Below are positions 46,269 to 55,213 of a stretch of DNA of 64,000 bases, in pieces (positions within the stretch are counted from its first letter, which is position 1; the number at the start of each line of letters is the position of its first letter). Origin of the DNA: Methanosarcina sp. (GTDB lineage Archaea > Halobacteriota > Methanosarcinia > Methanosarcinales > Methanosarcinaceae); assembly GCF_028693135.1 (NCBI RefSeq), contig NZ_JAQUVZ010000008.1:1-64000 (forward strand), in the 5' to 3' direction. The notes under the pieces were generated by a model. It did not search any database and had not been told where the DNA came from. It saw only the letters and a program-made list of their open reading frames with translations. A program made the position numbers and the translations under genes.

Positions 46269-46378
46269 AAAAATGTTCATACAATAAGTAAAAATGTTCA
46301 TGCAATAAGTAAAAATGTTCATGAAATAAGTAAAAATGTTCATGCAATAAGTAAAAATATTCATGCAATAAGTAAAAA
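46269..46378. repeat. 21-bp tandem repeat array 2
   Basis: Five copies of aaaaatgttcatgcaataagt, a different sequence from array 1 but the same 21-bp period, 12 bp apart from it and about 33 bp before the next gene start. Confidence 0.9.
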
Positions 46379-46411
46379 TTATCAGATTAACAATGAAATT
46401 GGAGACAGGTC

Positions 46412-47038
46412 ATGAAACTCTGGTTGCTCAAAGCCGCAGGCACTTTGGAAGACGAAGAGATAATTCAGGAGGACAGCGTGGTTACCATCGGGTGGTCCGA
46501 GTTATCCGATTTATCGAATATTAAAAATGAAGAGCAGGTACAGAAACTCATACTTGAAAAATATCCCGGCATGCGAGGAGATCGTTCCGGAACCTGGGCA
46601 GAGGACATCTGCTCTTTCATTACAAAAATAAAAAAAGGAGACCTTGTAGCAGTCCCCCTCAAGACCAGAAATGAGGTCCTGATCGGAAAGATTTCCGGGG
46701 ATTACGAATACAGGAAGCTCAGCGACTTTATCAGCCATATCAGGAGAGTCAGGTGGCTCAAAACCCTTCCAAAAGGGGCATTTGAAGAAGAATATAATGT
46801 GGAATTTAACTCCCCCGAAGCTCTCCTCCTGATAAAAGCAGACCCTGAAAAACTGGCAGATTTCATAGAAACAAAAAGCCTGGGAGCTCTCATCGAAGAA
46901 CTGGGCTTTGCCCTTGAAGACCTGGAATTCCTGAGGGAGCAGATGCTTGACATGGTCTACAGGCTGGCTGAAACCGATGAAATACCTGAAGTTAGGAGAA
47001 TTGCAGCTGAAATGGAAAAGATGCTGAGAGAAAAGTAA
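46412..47038 (+). CDS. EVE/PUA-like protein with restriction-system N-terminal type domain
   Basis: 208 residues. The first about 120 (KLWLLKAAGTLEDEEIIQEDSVVTIGWSEL..WAEDICSFITKIKKGDLVAVPLKT..LIGKISGDYEYR) resemble the EVE-like/Mrr N-terminal domain that precedes nucleases in restriction systems and reads modified bases or nucleotides. The C-terminal part is helical, with no nuclease motif. ATG follows GGAGACAGG. Two 21-bp repeat arrays lie upstream. A stand-alone reader of DNA or RNA modification is possible; assignment is tentative. Confidence 0.75.
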   Translation: MKLWLLKAAGTLEDEEIIQEDSVVTIGWSELSDLSNIKNEEQVQKLILEKYPGMRGDRSGTWAEDICSFITKIKKGDLVAVPLKTRNEVLIGKISGDYEYRKLSDFISHIRRVRWLKTLPKGAFEEEYNVEFNSPEALLLIKADPEKLADFIETKSLGALIEELGFALEDLEFLREQMLDMVYRLAETDEIPEVRRIAAEMEKMLREK

Positions 47039-47138
47039 AAAAAGAGGAGAGGAAAGTTACCTCTTAATCCTCTTAACTGAAATTTAATTTTTATATTTAT
47101 ATTTATATTTATATTTATTTTTAGTTTTATTTTTAAAT

Positions 47139-48773
47139 TTAATTTTTACCTATAAGGTCATTCAGGTCAAGCTCAAACCCTACAACAGCGTATCCGAGTG
47201 CGAAGTTGTTTATTACTTCGGGATGGAGTTCTCCAAAGACTCCGAGTTTTTTGCCGTTGACATAAACATCTGCCCGCCTGCCTTCAAGAAAAGCAGGGTC
47301 TTCGGACTCTTTTACCTCGTAGGGAAGCATCATTTCCCTCATGAGGGCGTCCACAACCTCATAGATCTCGGTGAAATTTGCCTGCGGATGGATCGAGACT
47401 GCAGCTACGTGCTGACCGGTTGTTTCGTTGCTGACGACTTCTCCGAATTCGAATATCTTCTGCGGGAGTTCCCTGTGCTGGTTTAAGGCAAGAATTTCAA
47501 GAAGGTTGGGGAGCACGGTTGTCCTGAGCATTGTCTGGTCTTCGCTGATCGGGTGAAGCACGTAGGTAACGTCATCAGTCTTTTGCCTGCGCATGTTTTC
47601 AAAGTTGACCTTTTCGCTGGTAAGCGTAAAAGGCATAACCTCATAATAGCCAAGCCCGACCATTATTTCATTTACTGGAGCCCGCATCAGGGAAATCGGG
47701 TGGGACTTGCCTGCGGTATAGGTCTCAGGGATTCTCACTTTGATATTCTCATAGCCGTACCCTTTGGCAATGTCCTCTACAAGGTCATAGTTGTGCAGGA
47801 TATCTGCCCTGTAGGCCGGCACCTTTACTTCAACGGTTTCTTTATCGAGGGCAGATGCTCCAAAGCGCATCCTCTCAAGCTGTTTTACGATCTCTTCAAC
47901 TGAGAGTTCCATGCCTATAAGGGATTTTACCTCGCCTGTGGCAAGCAGCCTTTCTTTGGGCTCAAGGTCAGGCAGGACAAGTTCTTCGCCCCCTGGACGT
48001 ATTAGCCTTACAAACTCGATCTGCCCTCCCCTTTCTGCAAGGGCTGTAACAACAATATTCAAAGCCGTGTAGACAGCTTCCCCGAGGCCTGTAACATCAA
48101 TGAACAGGTCGGTTGTGCTTTCGGTTACAGACGTAAGTGTACCGTTAATGATGGGCGGGAAGGACAGCACATTGTCATTTGCGTCCAGGATGATCGGGTA
48201 TTTGTCAAAACCCCTTACGAGATGGGCAAACCTTGTGCCTTTCGGGTGCTTATCCAGGATTTCCGTCATGCTCATCTTTTCAGTATAATCAAGAGGCACA
48301 AACTCGAATTCGGGATCTACTGCCATATAGCGAAAAGGAGCCTTCACATTTTTAAGATCATGGACCCCTATGGACACTTTTTTCCTGTTTCTCCCGAGGC
48401 CCCAGTGCAGGTCTTCCTGCAGGTCCATGAGGGATTTGATGGAAGAGGATGTAAACTTTACTCCCCTTACAACCGCACACCCGAGGAAGGGCCTGATCTT
48501 CAGGATATCCTCACTGACGGATATGGATACCTCGTAAGGCTTTATCGCATATTCGGAAAGCCCGGTCTCAAGGTCCAGAAAACCCCGCATTGCCCTGGCT
48601 GCCCCTTCAACACTGTAGAGGTCAGGCCTGTCAGGGAAGAACTCGATATCGACGTACTCATCTTCAATCCTTTCGATATCGGCCCCTATCATGGGCACCC
48701 GTTTTATGATGGTTTCCTTATCTATTCCTGTGAGTTTCTCAAGGTCTTCATAATGCAAGGTGATTACTGGCAT
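47139..48773 (-). CDS. pheT: Phenylalanyl-tRNA synthetase beta subunit
   Basis: 544 residues, the archaeal/eukaryotic form. It starts [15 protein letters not shown], has the B3/B4 editing region ([34 protein letters not shown]), the B5 fold and a catalytic-like domain with [28 protein letters not shown] and [12 protein letters not shown]. It pairs with PheS, not in the window. ATG at 48773. An AT-rich 6-bp repeat (tatatt) follows its stop. Confidence 0.96.
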   Translation of the reverse strand: MPVITLHYEDLEKLTGIDKETIIKRVPMIGADIERIEDEYVDIEFFPDRPDLYSVEGAARAMRGFLDLETGLSEYAIKPYEVSISVSEDILKIRPFLGCAVVRGVKFTSSSIKSLMDLQEDLHWGLGRNRKKVSIGVHDLKNVKAPFRYMAVDPEFEFVPLDYTEKMSMTEILDKHPKGTRFAHLVRGFDKYPIILDANDNVLSFPPIINGTLTSVTESTTDLFIDVTGLGEAVYTALNIVVTALAERGGQIEFVRLIRPGGEELVLPDLEPKERLLATGEVKSLIGMELSVEEIVKQLERMRFGASALDKETVEVKVPAYRADILHNYDLVEDIAKGYGYENIKVRIPETYTAGKSHPISLMRAPVNEIMVGLGYYEVMPFTLTSEKVNFENMRRQKTDDVTYVLHPISEDQTMLRTTVLPNLLEILALNQHRELPQKIFEFGEVVSNETTGQHVAAVSIHPQANFTEIYEVVDALMREMMLPYEVKESEDPAFLEGRRADVYVNGKKLGVFGELHPEVINNFALGYAVVGFELDLNDLIGKN

Positions 48774-49100
48774 GGGGAATTCATCTCATATGTTGCTAGC
48801 TAACTTAACCCAAAAATAAGCAACTTTAGATTTAATGCTTTTGTTTCGGGGAGTGTTAGAAAAGTTTCAGAGTAAACAGTATCTCATAATGATATATGGT
48901 TTTGCATGCAGCAAGCTAATGTTTATGACAAAAGTATATTATTCCCATATTTTGCGGGGTCACTATCAATGGCTCCCTGTTGATCACGCTGATGTACGGG
49001 AAGAAACAGACCAGGCCTCAGGAGATTTTAAGGAATATTCGGGCAGAGAGTCGGTGAAAAAACAAAAGCTTTTTTTTCAAATTGTGCATGTATGTAGAAG

Positions 49101-49823
49101 ATGAGCACCAATCCCATTTCAACTAAGAACGATAAAAGCAAAAACGACAAAGGCAAGAGTGATAAAGGCAGAGTGGTTGTTTCCTGGACCGGAGGAAAGG
49201 ACGGTTGCCTTGCATGTTACGGGGCAATCTCGGAAGGTTTTGAGGTCTCCCACCTCCTGAACTTCAGAGAAATCCAGAGGCGCGGTTCCCATGACATCAA
49301 TCCTGACCTGCTTTATGCACAGGCTGAAGCTCTTGGAATTCCCCTTCTCCATAAGGACTATATTTCATATGAACAGGAATTCAAAAAAGTGGTCCGTGAT
49401 TTAAGGGATAGCGGGGATAAAATAGACGGGGCGGTTTTCGGGCATATCGAGACGCACAAGAACCTTGTAGACAGGATATGTGGGGAACTGGGCCTCGAGT
49501 TAATAATGCCGCTCTGGCAGAGGAATTCCGAGCAGATCATAAATAGTCTCATAGATTCGGAGTTTGGGGTGATCCTGCTCAGCGTCAAAGCCGATTTGTT
49601 AGGAAAAGAGTGGCTGGGCCGAAAGATCGATGAAAATTTCATATGCGACCTGAAAAAGCACAATCCTTCAATCGACCCCTGCGGTGAAAACGGGGAGTTC
49701 CATACCTTTGTTATCGACTGCCCGCTGTTCAAAAACAGAATAAAGGTCATGGAGAGTGAAATGGTCTTGCGGGGAGACTACTGGTTCCTGGAGGTATCAA
49801 AGTTCGAGGCCGAGAAAAAATAA
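49101..49823 (+). CDS. Dph6-like N-type ATP pyrophosphatase (diphthine-ammonia ligase family)
   Basis: 240 residues. After a charged Lys/Asp/Ser-rich N-terminus comes the PP-loop SWTGGKDGCLACY; later VFGHIETHKN and GENGEFHTFVIDCPLF fit the Dph6 (DUF71) hallmark. The family adenylates diphthine for the last step of diphthamide on aEF2; a nucleotide-dependent amidation of another target is possible. The ATG at 49101 overlaps the end of an upstream open frame as ATGA, though that frame is doubtful. No strong ribosome binding site is visible. Confidence 0.87.
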   Translation: MSTNPISTKNDKSKNDKGKSDKGRVVVSWTGGKDGCLACYGAISEGFEVSHLLNFREIQRRGSHDINPDLLYAQAEALGIPLLHKDYISYEQEFKKVVRDLRDSGDKIDGAVFGHIETHKNLVDRICGELGLELIMPLWQRNSEQIINSLIDSEFGVILLSVKADLLGKEWLGRKIDENFICDLKKHNPSIDPCGENGEFHTFVIDCPLFKNRIKVMESEMVLRGDYWFLEVSKFEAEKK

Positions 49824-49947
49824 GCCTGCATTTTCGGCTTTCCTCTTTTATCATACCTATTTTACTCCGGACCCTACCTTTTTTGCTCGTGTTATGTTGC
49901 CCTCAAACCGCAAATTTCCAGCGGTTTTAGACGGTTGTAGATCATTT

Positions 49948-49979
49948 ATTTCAATCCACACACCCGAGTGGGGTGCGAC
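49948..49979 (-). CRISPR. Solitary type I-C-like CRISPR repeat
   Basis: On the minus strand a 32-nt unit begins GTCGCACCCCACTCGGGTGT and ends GTGGATTGAAAT. The GTCGCnCCCC start, GC-rich inner palindrome and GTGGATTGAAA(T/C) end are the type I-C repeat pattern. Only one copy is present, with no spacer array, leader or cas genes nearby. Five bases further the truncated rnhB begins. Confidence 0.65.
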
Positions 49980-49984
49980 AATCG

Positions 49985-50443
49985 CAGATCGACGAACTCC
50001 GGAAGATCGTGACAATGAACGAGATCATGGTGGTCTGTTTTGCAAAAGTGGTTGAACAGCTGAAGCCGGATATCGTGTATGTCGATGCTGCTGACGTAAA
50101 AGCCGAGCATTTTGGCGAAAATCTCCGCAGGCAGTATGCAAAAACCAGTCCTGCCCACGCAAAGAAAATAGAGATAATTTCCATGCACCAGGCAGATTCC
50201 ATCTATCCTGTAGTCTCGGCAGCTTCTATCATTGCAAAAGTGCGCAGGGACGAGCTTATAGAGGAGCTCAAGAAAGAATGGAACGCGGATTTCGGAAGCG
50301 GCTATCCCGCGGACCCGAAGACAAAAGAGTTCCTGTTTAAATGGGGAAAAGAACACGGCGGGAAGTTCCCGGAAATCGTCAGGCAGTCCTGGCAAACCGT
50401 AGAAAACATAAGAGAAAAACTGGAAAAAGCCGGAAAAAAGTGA
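49985..50443 (+). pseudogene. rnhB: 5'-truncated duplicate of rnhB
   Basis: Matches the intact RNase HII gene at 54371 from codon 72 (QIDELRKI) to the stop; the first 71 codons with the catalytic DEAGKG motif are missing, so it cannot be active alone. The two copies differ at about 15 residues of about 150, mostly conservative. The match starts 5 bp after the CRISPR repeat. The frame is open and ends in TGA at 50441-50443. It is probably the remnant of the original rnhB after insertion, or an imported copy. Confidence 0.9.
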
Positions 50444-50545
50444 AAAGCCGGAAGAAAAGTAAATCAAAAAGTTTAAGTCAGTTTAATTATACAACTGTGT
50501 AGATCTCTTTTTAGTAGGCTACAATAGTTGGGATAACTGATCTTC

Positions 50546-53500
50546 ATGAGTGAAACGATTACATGGTTACATATTTCAGACACTCATTTTTGCAATAAGA
50601 AAAATGGGTGGGATTCTGAAGAAATTATTGACAGTTTTTTTGACGACTTAAAAAGAATGAAGAGTGAGTACAATTTATATCCTGATTTAATATTTTTCAC
50701 CGGTGACGTAGCCTTAGGTCATTTTAATGATTCGTGTGGTCTGTCGCTAAGAGATCAGTATGAAGAAGCTAATGAATTTCTGGAAAGAATCCGAGAGATA
50801 TTTCCAAAAATACCCATCTCAAACATTTTTATTGTACCTGGCAACCATGATGTGAACCGCACTCTAGTAGGAGAAGGTCAAACTAAATGGCTCAAAAGCC
50901 TCCTAATAAATAGTCCGGAAATTGGAAGAAGACGCATCAATGAATTAATAACGGAAAATAATGTGGACTGGAAAAGGTGCATGGAACGTCTAAATGACTA
51001 TAGAGACTTTTTGAAAAATAGTGGTTATCAGCACCTTCTTCAAGATCCTGATCGTTTGACATATTCAATAATATGTGATATCAATGGTTTTAATGTGGGA
51101 ATTGCTGGGTTGAATTCTGCTTGGTCTTCATATGGTGGCGATGAAGATAAAGCAAACTTATTGCTCGGAACTTATCAAATATCGGAAGCTCGCAATAAGC
51201 TAAAAGAAACTATGCTTTCAATAGCTATTGTTCATCACCCTCCCAACTGGTTTACAAATTTTGAAGACCCAAAAATAAATCGAGAAATTGAAAGAAACTT
51301 TAATTTCCATCTTCATGGGCATGAACACCAAGACTGGGTAATGCCTATCGAAAAACATATCCGCATAGCAGCTGGAGCTCTTTACAATAGCTCCGAACAA
51401 AAAAACGGATATAATTTTATAAGGTTATATCCTTCAGAAAACAGAGGAGAAGTATTCCTACGAACATATAATAACGGCGTATGGGTACCAAATATTATTG
51501 GGAATAAGACAAACAATGACGGCATATGGAATCTAGAGAGTCTCAACATAAATATTAAGAAAAAAGAAAATATAATCAATAGTAAATCGGATGTTGGAGT
51601 GCATGAACCTGCTGAGAAGTCCACTCCTGAAATAACTGCTATTTTGGATGAAAATATACAGAAAAATGACTCTTCTTCGAAAACTCTCGCTATTACTAAA
51701 GATTTTGATTCCACGCCTGTACAAATTTTGCCTCCTCAGCCTGCTCCGGAATCAAAAGCCACAATATCAAACGTTCCTTACTCAAGGAACACTCGTTTCA
51801 CAGGGCGTGAAGATAAGTTAAAACAAATTCATGAAGCTCTTCTTTCAGATAATACAGTTGCTGTATCTCAACCCATTGCAGTGTGCGGACTCGGAGGTAT
51901 TGGGAAAACACAAACTGCGGTTGAATATACCTATCGTTATTGTGCTGAATATGAATTTATATTCTGGGTCAAAGCCGATTCTGAAGATTCGATAATTTCC
52001 GGTTATGTCGATATTGCAAAATTATTGAATTTACCGGTTAAAAACGACTCAGACCAGAACAATATTGTTTCAGCTGTATTAAACTGGTTTAGAACTCATG
52101 AGAAATGGTTACTTGTTCTCGACAATGCGGATGACACTTCTTTTGTAAAGAATTATCTTCCTCCAGAACCCAAAGGGCATATCCTCCTGACTTCAAGAGC
52201 ACAAGTTTTTGATGCACTTGAGATTACAGGGTTGGTTGAAATGGAGGAGATGTCTCCTGACGAAGCTAAGAGTTTCCTTCTGAAGCGTACAGTGCGTTCT
52301 GATCTACATCAATCTGAATTTGAAGCTCTTGAAAAGCTTGTACATGAACTTGGTTATCTTCCATTGGCTTTAGAACAAGCAGGAGCCTATATTTACGCAA
52401 ACAACTCCAGCTTTAAAGATTATCTGGTTAGCTATAATAAACGCGGCCTGAAGTTATTAGAAAAATCTCCGATTGATAAGAGCAAGTATCCAGAATCGAT
52501 ATCTACCACCTGGTTAATGAACTTCGAGGAGGTAAATAAAAAATCGGAAGTTTCAGCAGATGTTTTATTTGCAAGTGCTTATCTCAATCCCCACGAGATC
52601 CCTGCCGAAATTTTTTATAAAGGCGCGGACGAGTTAGGACCATCAATTTCTGCCGAATTTGATGAGATTGATACAGATCCCCTCGTTTTTGATGAAGTTC
52701 TCAACCCACTCTGGCAGTACTCTTTGATCAATCGTGAAACTGGTTGCCGTAATTACGATATTCACCGCCTTGTACAGGCTGTTCTTAGAGACGGAATGGA
52801 AAAAAGTGAACAGAAACTCTGGGCTGAACGTGTTGTTAAAGCTGTCAACCGTGCATTTCCTGAAGTTGAGTATAAAAATTGGGAGCTTTGTGACAAGCTT
52901 CTTCCACATGCGCAGACCTGTGCAGAATATATTGGATTGTGGGACATCGAGAATGAAGAGTCTGCAAAATTGCTAAACTCAACTGGCAGTTATCTGCATA
53001 AACGTGCACGTTTCAAGGAAAGCGAGTCGCTCTTGAAAAGTTCGTTGGAAATTCGAGAGAAAGTTCTGGAACCCGAACATTTTGATATCTCTGAGAGCCT
53101 CAACAATTTAGGTGAGCTTTGTAAAGATTTAGGCAGGTACTCGGAAGCAGAACCATTATACTTGCGTTCATTAGAGATTCGAGAAAATACTTTTAATTCA
53201 GATGATCCAGCTATAGCAGAGAGTCTTAACAATTTAGCGGAATTTTATAGAATTTTAGGCAGGTATTCTGAAGCTGAACCTTTACAAGTACGTGCATTAG
53301 AAATCCGAGAAACTGTCTTAAAGTCAGACCATCCGGCTATAGCAGAGAGTCTAAACAACCTAGGCGGAGTTTATAGCGATTTGGGCAGATATTCTGAAGC
53401 CGAACCTCTTTATACTCGTGCCCTGAAAATTACAGAAAGAGCACTTAGCCCTGAACATCCAGATGTAGCGGTCTACCTTAATAATCTAGCCTTAATTTAT

Positions 53501-54094
53501 AGAGATTTAGGCAGATATTCTGAATCCGAACCTCTTTGTATTCGTGCCTTAAAAATTACAGAAAAAGCACTGGGCCCTGAACATCCAGATGTAGGTCGTC
53601 GCCTTAACAGTCTAGCGACAGTTTATAGAGATTTGGGGAGGTATTCTGAAGCCGAACTTCTGTATACTCGTGCTTTGGAAATTACAGAAAGAGCACTGGG
53701 CCCTGAACACCCAGATGTAGGTAATCGCCTTAATAATCTAGCGACAGTTTATAGTGATTTGGGGAGGTATTCTGAAGCTGAACCTCTGTATACCCATGCC
53801 CTGGAAATTACAGAAAGAGCACTGGGCCCTGAGCATCCAGATGTAACCGCCTGTCTTAATAACTTAGCAGTGTTTTTTTATAATCAGGGGAAATATCTCA
53901 AAGCCAAGTCCCATTTTGAGCGAGCAACTGATGTTGTGGAAAAAACCAAAGGAGAAAATAGTCTTAAGCTTGCTAGCCTCTTAGAAGAGTATGCTTCTTT
54001 GTTAGAAAAGATGGGAAGGAATAGAGAAGCTACAACAAAACGTAATCGAGCTAAAAGGATACGTTCAAAAATTGAAAAAGGAAACAAAAAGTGA
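50546..54094 (+). CDS. Calcineurin-like phosphoesterase/NB-ARC/TPR protein (NLR-like STAND)
   Basis: 1182 residues in three parts. (1) Residues 1-270, metallophosphoesterase: SDTHF (D12, H14), FTGDVA (D54), PGNHD (N100, H101), VHHPP (H230) and LHGHEH (258-261), a complete two-metal site. (2) About 410-800, NB-ARC: ITGRED-like FTGREDKL, P-loop GLGGIGKTQ (448-456), Walker B LLVLDNADD (about 523-530), LTSR and a GxPLA-like GYLPLALEQ, then a winged-helix-like region. (3) About 818-1157, eight 42-residue TPRs (RYSEAEPLYTRALEITERALGPEHPDV type). Known STAND proteins sense a ligand with the C-terminus, bind ATP and oligomerise to activate the effector. Effector here would be a phosphodiesterase or nuclease. 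It is AT-rich compared with neighbours and sits alone between two rnhB copies, signs of transfer. An antiviral role is inferred. Confidence 0.88.
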   Translation: MSETITWLHISDTHFCNKKNGWDSEEIIDSFFDDLKRMKSEYNLYPDLIFFTGDVALGHFNDSCGLSLRDQYEEANEFLERIREIFPKIPISNIFIVPGNHDVNRTLVGEGQTKWLKSLLINSPEIGRRRINELITENNVDWKRCMERLNDYRDFLKNSGYQHLLQDPDRLTYSIICDINGFNVGIAGLNSAWSSYGGDEDKANLLLGTYQISEARNKLKETMLSIAIVHHPPNWFTNFEDPKINREIERNFNFHLHGHEHQDWVMPIEKHIRIAAGALYNSSEQKNGYNFIRLYPSENRGEVFLRTYNNGVWVPNIIGNKTNNDGIWNLESLNINIKKKENIINSKSDVGVHEPAEKSTPEITAILDENIQKNDSSSKTLAITKDFDSTPVQILPPQPAPESKATISNVPYSRNTRFTGREDKLKQIHEALLSDNTVAVSQPIAVCGLGGIGKTQTAVEYTYRYCAEYEFIFWVKADSEDSIISGYVDIAKLLNLPVKNDSDQNNIVSAVLNWFRTHEKWLLVLDNADDTSFVKNYLPPEPKGHILLTSRAQVFDALEITGLVEMEEMSPDEAKSFLLKRTVRSDLHQSEFEALEKLVHELGYLPLALEQAGAYIYANNSSFKDYLVSYNKRGLKLLEKSPIDKSKYPESISTTWLMNFEEVNKKSEVSADVLFASAYLNPHEIPAEIFYKGADELGPSISAEFDEIDTDPLVFDEVLNPLWQYSLINRETGCRNYDIHRLVQAVLRDGMEKSEQKLWAERVVKAVNRAFPEVEYKNWELCDKLLPHAQTCAEYIGLWDIENEESAKLLNSTGSYLHKRARFKESESLLKSSLEIREKVLEPEHFDISESLNNLGELCKDLGRYSEAEPLYLRSLEIRENTFNSDDPAIAESLNNLAEFYRILGRYSEAEPLQVRALEIRETVLKSDHPAIAESLNNLGGVYSDLGRYSEAEPLYTRALKITERALSPEHPDVAVYLNNLALIYRDLGRYSESEPLCIRALKITEKALGPEHPDVGRRLNSLATVYRDLGRYSEAELLYTRALEITERALGPEHPDVGNRLNNLATVYSDLGRYSEAEPLYTHALEITERALGPEHPDVTACLNNLAVFFYNQGKYLKAKSHFERATDVVEKTKGENSLKLASLLEEYASLLEKMGRNREATTKRNRAKRIRSKIEKGNKK

Positions 54095-54370
54095 GCTCTA
54101 TTTATCATAGTCTCTGTGTGCGGCTTGCCTGACTGGAAATGGCTTCAAAGATTATTTTATCTCAATAAACTTGCTAACTGAAGCTTAAATATAAATATGT
54201 ATATCAAAATAGAGCCTCGTTTAATACTTTGCCAATAGAGTTAAACAAAGATGTTAAAAGTAGGTATTGTTTAGAATCATTACGAATTTTTTAGTGAGAA
54301 TAAAATATACCTTTACCTATTTTTATAAAGTAAAAAGCTCTCTTATCTCAAATCAGGAGGCAACCACAAA

Positions 54371-55036
54371 ATGATGATCGCAGGAATTGATGAAGCCGGA
54401 AAAGGCCCTGTAATCGGGCCCATGTGCATAGGGGGCGTAAAGATAGATGAGTCTAAAGCCCATATCCTCAAGGTGCTGGGGGTTGCGGATTCCAAGAAGC
54501 TGACTCCAAAAAAAAGGGAGCAGCTTGCAGCCCAGATCAAAAAACACGCAGACGGTTTTTTCGTCCTTGAGATCAGCCCCTCTCAGATCGACGAACTCCG
54601 TAAGATCATGACTATGAATGAGATCATGGTGGTCTGTTTTGCAAAAGTGGTTGAACAGCTAAAGCCTGATCTGGTATATGTTGATGCTGCGGACGTGAAA
54701 GCCGAGCGTTTTGGCGAAAATATCCGCAGGCAGTATGCAAAAACCAGTCCTGATCATGCAAAGAAAATAGAGATAATTTCCATGCACCAGGCAGATGCCA
54801 CCTATCCTGTAGTCTCGGCAGCCTCGATCATTGCAAAAGTACGCAGGGACGAGCTTATAGAAGAGCTCAAGAAAGAATGGAACGCGGATTTTGGAAGCGG
54901 CTATCCTTCGGACCCGAAGACAAAAGAGTTCCTGTTGAAATGGGGAAAAGAACACCACGGAGAATTTCCCGCTATCGTCAGGCAGTCCTGGAAGACTGTG
55001 GAAAACATAAGGGAAGAACTGAAAAAAGCTGAATGA
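54371..55036 (+). CDS. rnhB: Ribonuclease HII
   Basis: 221 residues, archaeal size. Catalytic IAGIDEAGKGPVIGP (Asp, Glu), VYVDAADVK (Asp) and ISMHQADATYPVVSAASIIAKVRRDE (Asp). It cleaves RNA in RNA:DNA hybrids and removes single ribonucleotides from DNA. ATG at 54371 with CAGGAGG ten bases ahead; a second ATG follows directly. The truncated copy upstream indicates that the neighbouring segment was inserted next to this gene. A 12-bp repeat (aaaaagatttcc, twice) follows the stop. Confidence 0.96.
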   Translation: MMIAGIDEAGKGPVIGPMCIGGVKIDESKAHILKVLGVADSKKLTPKKREQLAAQIKKHADGFFVLEISPSQIDELRKIMTMNEIMVVCFAKVVEQLKPDLVYVDAADVKAERFGENIRRQYAKTSPDHAKKIEIISMHQADATYPVVSAASIIAKVRRDELIEELKKEWNADFGSGYPSDPKTKEFLLKWGKEHHGEFPAIVRQSWKTVENIREELKKAE

Positions 55037-55213
55037 AAGCCTTCCAAAAAGATTTCCAAAAAGATTTCCAGAACCGCCGGCATCTTCTTATAAATCGGAC
55101 CCAGCGTACTCACCGGTTGCGTATGCTACCGGCTTTTTCCTGGAGAAAATGAACGAAAGAGAAAAGGAAGAGAAAAGGAAGAGAAAAAGAAGAGAAAATA
55201 AAATGAAGAATAA

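Noticed and set aside
46037-46291. 84-codon frame through the 21-bp repeats
   Set aside because: Open only because the period is a multiple of three; no start context.
48835-49104. 89-codon plus-strand frame overlapping the Dph6-like ATG as ATGA
   Set aside because: The overlap is suggestive, but composition and codon use look random and no motif or ribosome binding site is present.
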